A stretch of 64,000 bases of DNA. Source: Chaenocephalus aceratus (Eukaryota; Chordata; Actinopteri; Perciformes; Channichthyidae). The translations under genes and the position numbers were made by a program. This document shows positions 57,295-64,000 of the stretch, one piece after another; the first letter of the stretch is position 1, and every line of letters begins with the position of its first letter. The stretch spans positions 27,563,980 to 27,627,979 of the forward strand of contig CM043788.1 in assembly GCA_023974075.1 (NCBI GenBank). Direction: 5' to 3'. The notes under the pieces were generated by a model. It was not told the DNA's origin, did no database searches, and saw only the letters and a program-made list of their open reading frames with translations.

Positions 57295-57918
57295 GTGCAG
57301 TAGATAGGTCTTCACCGTTGTGTTGCCAGCATCAGAGCACCTCCTGAGCGCGGTGGCATCTTCCCCATAATACTTGGGAATGCATACGAGTGATGATGGG
57401 GGGAGTGGTGGTGGTGCTGCAGGGACTTCACCCCTCATGTCTGCAGCAAGCTGCTCCCTGAAGGACTTCTGGGTGTGTGGCTTCGTCCTGCCGGGGTCAC
57501 CCCTCATCTTGTGCAGCTCCTTGTGGAGAAGGAAGCTGTTCACCACTGCAATGTCCAGAACATGGTAAAAAAAAGTCTTGTACCATTTCATGGTTTTGTG
57601 GTGAGCGCTGTAGTACCCAATCAAAGCATCGGACACATCCACGCCGCCCATGCTTCTGTTGTAGTCCACCACAGCGTCAGGAACGGTAACAATCTTAGTC
57701 TGCCACACACCAGCCCGTTTCACTTTCCTCCTGACAGTCTGTCCACTGAATCAGAAGATGCAGAGGGAGGCTGAGTTAGTACTGGTGCAGACGTCCAGCG
57801 GCGTAGCTTGGATGTTGGCTCTGGGGCAACTGTATGCTGATCTGATGCACGTCGTAGCTCGGATGAGGCAGATGTTGATGGCGTTGATCCAGAAGCCATT
57901 TGATACTCGTCTTCATCA
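57295..57918 (-). pseudogene. piggyBac transposase, N-terminal exon fused to C-terminal part
   Basis: The minus-strand reading starts at a possible splice acceptor (cacag before 57918) with DEDEYQMASGSTPSTSAS, an acidic and Ser-rich N-terminus. At about 57735 the frame changes and the C-terminal part begins (QTVRRKVKRAGVWQTK). VVDYNRSMGGVDVSDALIG, HHKTMKWYKTFFYHVLDIA and NSFLLHKEL follow. These are the most conserved C-terminal motifs of piggyBac transposases, including one catalytic Asp region (MGGVD). The central core with the other Asp residues is deleted. The last codons continue at 56296-56232 as YCTKCLVPQFKN, a zinc-knuckle remnant, on the far side of the MITE at 56300-57291. Confidence 0.85.
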
Positions 57919-58020
57919 CTGTGAAAACAAATGTGGAAAAAACAATTACTTTGATTACTTCACTGGCTTATTCTTTCAAAAATGTAACTAAAATCAGAAA
58001 TAATTCCTCCATTTAGCGTG

Positions 58021-58036
58021 TGTGAAATAACAGTAT

Positions 58037-58067
<31 letters not shown>

Positions 58068-58106
58068 CTATAGCGTGTGTGAAATAACAGTATACACATA
58101 TATATT
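58021..58106. repeat. duplicated block around a (TA)n run
   Basis: TAGCGTGTGTGAAATAACAG and the following TATACACATATATA occur at about 58015 and again at 58072, on both sides of a TA run. The composite element that follows is inserted into the second TA run. Confidence 0.75.
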
Positions 58107-59229
58107 AGGGCTGTCAAGTTAACGCGTTAATAATAGGGCTGTCAGTCGATTAAAATATTTAATCGCGATTAATCGCATGATTGTCCATAGTTAATCGCGA
58201 TTAATCGCACATTTTTTATCTGTTCTAAATGTACCTTAGAGGAATATTTTTCAAGTTTTTAATACTCTTATCAACATATGAGTGGACAAATATGCTTTAT
58301 GCTAATGTTTATTATCATTTGAACAATGACAAATATTCTCATGAATATTAAACACAACAACCTCTGAACATTACAAATATTCGCCTAAATTCAACCTGGA
58401 ACCTCTCTCATACAATACAAATGGTGTGTGTGTGTGTGTGTGTGTGTGTGAGATCGTTGGAGCCAGAGCCATTTAATAGAAGAGTTACGACATCTCCGTT
58501 CACTCCAATGGACCACTTTTTTACAGCAATGGCGGATCGTGGAGCCTCTCAATCGTTCCCCGGAAGTTAGCGCCAAGGCTGGCAGAGCTGTGGAGTTGCA
58601 GCATAATAGACCGTTCGTGACGGACTTTTAAAGGTAAGAAGAAGTTTAAAGATGTATATTGCGGATATTATCAGTACATCTGATTCAAATGAACATGTGT
58701 ATTAAAGGATGTCAGTGGATTATCCCTAAATTAGTAGATTTAGGGAACGTTTACAGATAACAGATTAAGCTAGCATACCGAAGCAAGTTAGCAACACACG
58801 TTGAACAGCCTTTTAATTGTAAATTCCGTTCTCTCTATGTCATTTCGTCCAACATGTTGAATTAGAGAAGAGGGGCTTCTAAACGGGATTGTATGCGGGG
58901 GTGGAGGGAGTTAAATATTAGATAAATATAACTTTGGTGCGTGTAAGAGTGAGTGTTTTTAGCAGAGCCATATTGTGTCCTTGTGATTCTGTTGATTATT
59001 ACCTGTCTGTATAATGTTGCAGCCCAGCTGATTCTGGATTGATGGCAAAGGGAGAGGGACTTAAGTGAGAGTGAAAACACAAGGTACGTTTAATACTACT
59101 GTTTTCTATAAGTAAACACGTTATCTCCCCAAGGCAATAGGTGTGCTATATAGGTGTGTATAACCCTTTCTCCTGTCTGTTGCTCCCTCTCTCAGCACAA
59201 GAACCAGAGGGGGGTTCAATGGAGCCTGA

Positions 59230-59310
59230 ATACCTGCACTGAGACCCTCACCCTGCACCCTGAGACCCTCACCCTGCACCCTGAGACCCTCACTCTGCAC
59301 CCTGAGTCTC
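59230..59310. repeat. 21-bp minisatellite, about 3.5 units
   Basis: GAGACCCTCACCCTGCACCCT repeats with period 21 inside the THAP element (first 20 bases GAGACCCTCACCCTGCACCC). The repeated ETLTLHP peptide in one frame is an artefact. Confidence 0.9.
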
Positions 59311-59399
59311 AACTCTCAGTGTTTTTCAAGCCTTTCCCTGTTTTTTTGTATTAAACAAAACATTAAGCTCTCCCAATGGTGTGGTTTTCGTTTTGTGAA

Positions 59400-59577
59400 A
59401 AAGTGCAAATGCAGTGTTTGTATATAAATCACATATTTTGTTGCTGTTGGTCGTGAAATTGCTCCTGCTGACTTGAGCCAGCCATTTTTTCCTCCGCTCT
59501 GTGTCAGTGGGGAAGCCGTACATTCGTACTCCTTTCTCTGAGCGATTTGAGCATCCCCAGGCAGCACATCAAACCAT
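59400..59577 (-). pseudogene. THAP-type zinc finger remnant
   Basis: The minus strand encodes CAAWGCSNRSEKGVRMYGFP, then DTERRKKWLAQVSRSNF and KICDLY. This follows the THAP layout: C-x4-C near the start, the conserved FP, RKKWL with its Trp, and the final CxxH. The last His is Tyr here. The codon before the first Cys is a stop. THAP domains bind DNA in P-element transposases and in host proteins domesticated from them. Here it is the only coding trace of the surrounding transposon and is clearly non-functional. Confidence 0.75.
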
Positions 59578-60622
59578 GGTGGCGACTAGGAGGCAGCACA
59601 GCAAACCAGGACAACACGGAGGAAAAGGCACCGACAAACTGCATGATATGCTCTTCTATGTTTATTGAATTCCATGTATTTGCAATGGATGTTCCTAAAG
59701 CAACACATTTAACATCATCATCATATCCTGTCGGTCTCCTGTCCTTTCTGAAAGCCATAAAGACGACATTAGTCATTTAGATAACTTGTGTCCTCAATTA
59801 CCAGGGGATTACTGAAACTACCATGAATTTAAGAAAATGGTAGAAATGAATCCAATCTGAATTTTAAAGCATTACTTTAGATCCCCTCCCTCTAAATGTA
59901 TCAATAAACATTAGAAAGTGATCCTCCTGACTACCATACAGGTTTAAGAAGATAATATTGGTTTGAAAGAATTCAAAGCTATAAATAAACAGCAACAGGC
60001 TCTTTAACCAAGGCACTGTTAGTAACATGTAAACTAGTTGTTCACACTAATCCTAATATTATCACTTAATATTAGCAAATTCGATTTTATTTTTGAAAAC
60101 ATATTGATGTAAATACATACACATATCGATTTGTTGTATAAATATTGCAAATCAAAACCTTTATTCACTAATAATTACCAAAAATCGTAGTTCTATCTCC
60201 TGTTATCAATGCATTCACATTGCCCGCCATGAACTTCCGGGGAACGATCCCTCGTCTACATGAACCACGTGACGATAACCGTTTTTGGACTTCCGGTGTC
60301 GTAACTCTTCTATTAAATAGCTCTGGTTGGAGCTATGTGCAACTCAAGGCATATGCTCGAACGGGAGCTGCCTGGACGCTGCAATCATGTTGCTGCAATC
60401 ATGAGTGTGCTGACTTCTCGTACAATGTCCCGCTGTCTGGTTGCCTGCATAAAGTCAAGTGCTCGGCGCAGTTGTGTGGATAGGGCGCTCCTCTGTTTTC
60501 ATTTAAACAGCTCCTTATATCCGTTAGCGCAGCTAGCTAGCACCAGATGCTAACAACAACAATAGCCGCGTTCACACTGCGGTACGGTAATGCACGTAAG
60601 GTCTCTCTCTCGCTCGCTCGGG

Positions 60623-60623
<1 letters not shown>

Positions 60624-60698
<75 letters not shown>
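60624..60698. repeat. (AC)n microsatellite
   Basis: A pure AC run of about 75 bases in the left arm of the palindrome. The right arm has only a short version of it (TGTGTGTATGTG near 61174), so the run has expanded on one side. Confidence 0.97.
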
Positions 60699-60700
<2 letters not shown>

Positions 60701-61479
60701 CCCCTCCCGGTCCTCCCGATGGCCAGTCGGTGCCTGCCGGTGAGCGTGGAAGTGTGGTCTGCCACAAGCGGGCGGCAGGAGCGGGGCTGTCAGCAGCATC
60801 AGCTTGTAGATGGTATTATAAACTCGATGCGCTCTGAAACTACGGGGCGACCGAGGAAAAAAAATACACATGCGTTAATCGCGTTAAAATAATTAGTGGC
60901 GTTCATTTTTTTTTGCGTTAACGCGTTATTAACGCGTTATTAACGCGACAGCCCTAGTTAATAATAAAAAATGAACGCCGCTAATTATTTTACCGCGATT
61001 AACGCATGTGTATTTTTTGTCCTCGGCCGCCCCGTAGTTTCAGAGCGCATCGAGTTTAAAATACCATCTACAAGCTGATGATGACAGCCCCGCTCCTGCC
61101 GCCCGCTTGTGGCAGACCACACTTCCACGCTCATCGGCAGGCACCGACTGGCTATTGGGAGGACCGGGAGGGTGTGTGTATGTGTGGCCCGAGCGAGCGA
61201 GAGAGGTCTCTCTTTCGCTCGCTCGGGCCACACATACACGTGCATTGTTGTTGTTAGCATCTGGTGCTAGCTAGCTGCGCTAACGGATATAAGGAGCTGT
61301 TTAAATGAAAACAGAGGAGCCACAACTGCGCTGAGCACTTGACTTTATGCAGGTAGCCAGACAGTGGGACATTGTACGAAAAGTCACCACACTCAGCACG
61401 GATAGTGCGCAACATGATCACAGCGTCCAGGCAGCTCCCGTTCGAGCATATGCCTTGAGTTGCACATAGCTCCAACGCA

Positions 61480-61512
<33 letters not shown>

Positions 61513-61790
61513 TTTGTATTGTATTATTGAATGAGAGAGGTTCCAGGTTGAATTGAGGCGAATATTTGTAATGTTCAACATTAGCATAAAGCATATTTGT
61601 CCACTCATATGTTGATAAGAGTATTACAAACTTGAAAAATATTCCTCTAAGGTACATTTAGAACAGATCAAAAATGTGCGATTAATCACGATTAACTATG
61701 GACAATCATGCGATTAAATATTTTAATCGACTGACAGCCCTAATATATATATATATATATATATGTGTGTGTATATATATATGTGTGTAT

Positions 61791-62556
61791 TGTTGTAGCA
61801 GACGTAATTCTTTGGCGGGGGCTCTAAGGCCCCCCTCTGCCTCCGCGCGTCCTTTTGTGAATGGGTCAGATTAACAGAGGAAGAATTCACAACAACCATT
61901 GATAAGGTTATAACAAATATGCTGATTTAATGGCAAAAGATACAATAACACAACATCACGAAGTAATCCGGATTACCCCGGCTCTTGTTCCTCCCGCCGG
62001 GAGATCTAACTTACTTGTCTTGTCAGCCGGAGGAAGAGAGACCGGACACAAGGACTCAACAGGAGATATTGTAAAAACAACAGGAGGAGCTGTGTGCATG
62101 GTCCTCCCATACAGGTCATCTATTGGCCCATATACAAACGATGGGCTTTCGTAGCGTATCAGTGCGCGCCAGCCGAGATGATCCGGAAACAATCTCTTAG
62201 TTTGAAGCAAAACACATCTGGCGTCCGTTATCACACATTACTTTCACACACACACTTTCTACAACATTCCAGAGACTTGAGTTGTGTCTAAAGAATATTC
62301 CCTTGCTCATATCTTACTCCCAATACAATGGTTTAATTTCTCATATTTTCAGCGTCTGGTTACACAGACTGCTATTATTAATACAAAGTAATTAAACACA
62401 CATCTACTATTCAAGAGATGTAGACTTCCCTGACATGTTGGAGATCTTATCAAGAAGGTCCCTTCCCCCACCTAGCCTCCTGTCCTGCATAACTGCACCC
62501 CCCCCCCCCCCCCTTTATGCAGAGTAATAAAACATGTTTAAGCTAACTACTCCACA
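61791..62556 (+). repeat. LTR-like segment
   Basis: The segment begins TGTTGTAGCAGACG and ends CTACTCCACA, with an AATAAA motif about 35 bases before the end, as in an LTR read on the plus strand. TGTTGTAGCA recurs just after it (62560). A clear 4-6 bp target duplication was not found, and no primer site or coding region follows. A C run of about 16 bases lies near 62499-62514. Confidence 0.35.
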
Positions 62557-62921
62557 ATGTTGTAGCAATTTTACCCACACATGAAATAATACAGCAGATA
62601 AGTCAATAGAATACAACCACAGGCATTGCTCAGCACAATTAATACATACATTTTATTCAGACCTTAATTGTGTGACCCAATTCTCAAGGCCTTTTTATAG
62701 GTCTGCTTGACATGCATCATTAACTACAAGAATGTAACTGCCTTAAATCTGAGGAAAATCCCCCTTTGGCTTCCCCTGTTATTTGCACAAACTATTGATA
62801 ATTAACAGGGAAACTCAAGGGGCCTCCCTCAATATCTGGAAATTGCAACAAGACTTTCTGCCATTCAAACGTAACACTTCTTATATATCAGGTGATAAAA
62901 TCTTCAATTATCCACAGTATA

Positions 62922-62957
<36 letters not shown>

Positions 62958-63395
62958 TATACTGTATATATATAGACTGATATACAATACAGCTTTATTT
63001 AGAAACTCTTAAACTGCTAATAGTCAACGTCTGTAGAACTACAAAACAGTATCCATTTGGCATGTGTGGATTAACAGTATATATATATATATATATATAT
63101 ATATACTGGGTTGATATACAATACAGCTTTATTTATATACTGCCGTGTTATAGTCACGAAATACAATTAATCTATTTATACGTTCACCAACATGATGTTG
63201 CCATTGTTTTAGTTTCTCACGGAAAGATAACGCAACAACAACAAAGCCATTTTGTATTTTGTGAGTGTGGAATTACTATAGATTACACCAAATACACAAC
63301 TAATAGATACAAACAGTGAGAGTACATACCTTTCCTGAAGTTCATAATCAGGATTGCCTGCTGTTGTCTCTGTGTTCTCTGTTCGCTGTGTTCGT
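62557..63395. repeat. AT-rich DNA with duplicated (TA)n blocks
   Basis: Two TA runs (about 62925-62955 and 63079-63105) are each followed by GATATACAATACAGCTTTAT. The unit of about 134 bases is thus duplicated. The first run sits in an imperfect palindrome (CAGTATACTGTATATA). I see no gene in this stretch. Confidence 0.7.
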
Positions 63396-63400
63396 TGCTG

Positions 63401-63487
63401 CTGTGCTGTGCTGTGCTGTGCTGTGCTGTGCTGTGCTGTGCTGTGCTGTGCTGTGCTGTGCTGTGCTGTGCTGTGCTGTGCTGTGCT
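63401..63487. repeat. (CTGTG)n pentanucleotide microsatellite
   Basis: About 17 perfect copies of CTGTG. It is open in several frames because of its composition. The Cys/Ala/Val repeats it encodes are not a gene. Confidence 0.97.
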
Positions 63488-63654
63488 GGTTGTGCGGCTG
63501 GCGGTGCTGTGTCATGTGCGCAAAGCAGCCACTGCTGGCATTATTCATACTACGCAGGATCCTATCTCTGGAACCCATTGGTCGATTTGGGTGATTGACA
63601 CCTTTTTTGAAACTTTAGAGCCAATAGAATCGAGGGGGAGTTAGTAAACCCCAC

Positions 63655-64000
63655 TAAACACTTACGTCAAGTCCCACCCAGTTTTCCAGTCGGTCTAGTA
63701 ATATGCTGTGGTCAACAGTGTCAAACGCAGCACTGAGATCTAATAATACTAACACTGAAGTTCTGCCACTGTCTGTGTTTAAGTGGATGTCATTAAAGAC
63801 CTTTACAAGAGCAGTCTCAGTGCTGTGGTTTGGACGAAAGCCTGACTGGAACACATCGAAACAGTTATTTAAATGCAAGAAATTACTCAACTGTTGAAAA
63901 ACAACTTTTTCAATGATTTTACCTAGAAATGGGAGGTTTGATATGGGCCTGTAATTGTTCATTACTGAAGCATCTAGATTATTCTTTTTTAAGAGCGGTT
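63655..64000 (-). pseudogene. L2-type LINE reverse transcriptase fragment, cut by the window edge
   Basis: The minus strand encodes [38 protein letters not shown] and [15 protein letters not shown]. Residues up to the edge continue upstream (LKKNNLDASV). It matches the copy at 10.1-10.4 kb almost residue for residue. The catalytic first Asp block is intact, but the copy breaks off just after it (near ENWVGLD) at 63655, before the YADD box. The rest lies outside the window or is lost. Confidence 0.9.

Larger units (their letters stand above)
55692..58100 (-). mobile_element. defective piggyBac element
   Basis: A piggyBac-type transposase remnant lies on the minus strand (57918-57295, then 56296-56232 after an inserted MITE). 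To its left is a repeat-like 3' region. TTAA at 55692-55695 next to CCTCTTAAGCCCTGAGCC may be the left terminus, since piggyBac targets TTAA. The right terminus was not found; the DNA to 58100 is AT-rich with a duplicated GCGTGTGTGAAATAACAGTA block. Confidence 0.6.
58464..60325. mobile_element. DNA transposon with 29-bp TIRs and a degenerate THAP domain
   Basis: The ends CAGAGCCATTTAATAGAAGA (continuing to 29 bases) and their complement differ at one position. The perfect 8-bp duplication GTTGGAGC flanks them (58456-58463 and 60326-60333). A subterminal inverted motif ATCGTTCCCCGGAAGTT lies about 85 bases from each end. The only recognisable protein is a THAP zinc-finger remnant on the minus strand (59577-59400). 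THAP domains plus 8-bp duplications are known for P-type transposons, and some hAT relatives also share the duplication length. No catalytic region remains. Confidence 0.85.
58107..61743. mobile_element. palindromic composite of hAT-like ends, interrupted by a THAP element
   Basis: The left border reads TTAGGGCTGTCAAGTTAACG and then, 25 bases on, AGGGCTGTCAGTCGATTAAA. The right border is the complement of the latter. Apart from the insertion 58464-60325, the left arm (58134-58463 plus 60334-60918) and the right arm (about 60972-61743) are reverse complements. The axis is near 60945, in TTAACGCGTTATTAACGCG repeats. Flanks are TA repeats (CATATATA and TATATATA), so the target duplication is ambiguous. 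The core of each arm matches hAT-2 at 19.8-26.4 kb. There is no gene of its own. Confidence 0.75.

Noticed and set aside
60537..60892. Thr-His and Cys-Val repeat frames
   Set aside because: Caused by the AC microsatellite within the palindrome.
63316..63644. Cys/Ala/Val repeat proteins in several frames
   Set aside because: The CTGTG pentanucleotide run is open in all frames. There is no gene.

Overview
This is a piece of a ray-finned fish (teleost) genome, most likely intergenic or intronic DNA. It has no operons or ribosome binding sites. Every long open frame belongs to a transposable element of a type typical of teleosts (L2 and Rex1-like LINEs, DIRS/Ngaro-like, hAT, PIF/Harbinger, piggyBac, tRNA-derived SINEs). 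I recognised no host protein-coding gene and no functional RNA gene.

Much of the window is transposons inserted into transposons, and many ends can be placed to the base from terminal inverted repeats (TIRs) and target-site duplications (TSDs). At 2.1-4.7 kb a Harbinger-like element (TSD TAA) holds a hAT-like element (TSD CTATACGA), which may hold a third small element. At 9.7-12.7 kb an L2-type LINE is split by a Rex1-like LINE. At 14.0-15.2 kb lies a hAT-like element built of GAGTCC/AAGTC words (TSD CTAGAGGG). From about 17.2 to 29.3 kb a minus-strand DIRS/Ngaro-like element (ORF1, reverse transcriptase, RNase H start, tyrosine recombinase end) is broken by hAT-1 (19352-27570, TSD CTTGGGAG). 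hAT-1 contains hAT-2 (19705-26779, TSD CAAAACGC). hAT-2 contains a 4.9-kb element flanked by TA and a 1.2-kb hAT (TSD CGGATAGT). A further hAT (28257-29103, TSD CTGTGGGG) interrupts ORF1.

From 29.6 to 41.9 kb there are paired 0.3-kb MITEs around a flipped 31-bp spacer, a 0.63-kb MITE with a perfect hairpin, a hAT (TSD TGTTTGAG) in a LINE fragment, a retrocopy with a 22-23 bp TSD inside a tRNA-type SINE, and a foldback repeat. Regions 4.7-9.7, 31.2-36.1 and 37.7-39.3 kb look low-copy and featureless.

From 42.3 to 58 kb a Harbinger-type element (42340-50493, TSD TCA) carries a BED-finger hAT transposase gene. That gene is damaged by one frameshift and by a LINE inserted 13 codons before its stop. 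A compact 992-bp copy of the same Harbinger family (56300-57291, TSD TTA) sits in the zinc-knuckle codons of a defective piggyBac gene. Between them are a retroviral-type LTR and an L2 LINE whose 999-codon ORF2 is open but seems to have lost a catalytic glutamate of its endonuclease.

From 58.1 to 61.7 kb is a large palindrome of hAT-like ends. It shares its internal core with hAT-2 and is interrupted by a 1862-bp element (TSD GTTGGAGC) carrying a degenerate THAP zinc finger. The window closes with an LTR-like segment, microsatellites and a second copy of the first L2 family, which runs off the right edge.
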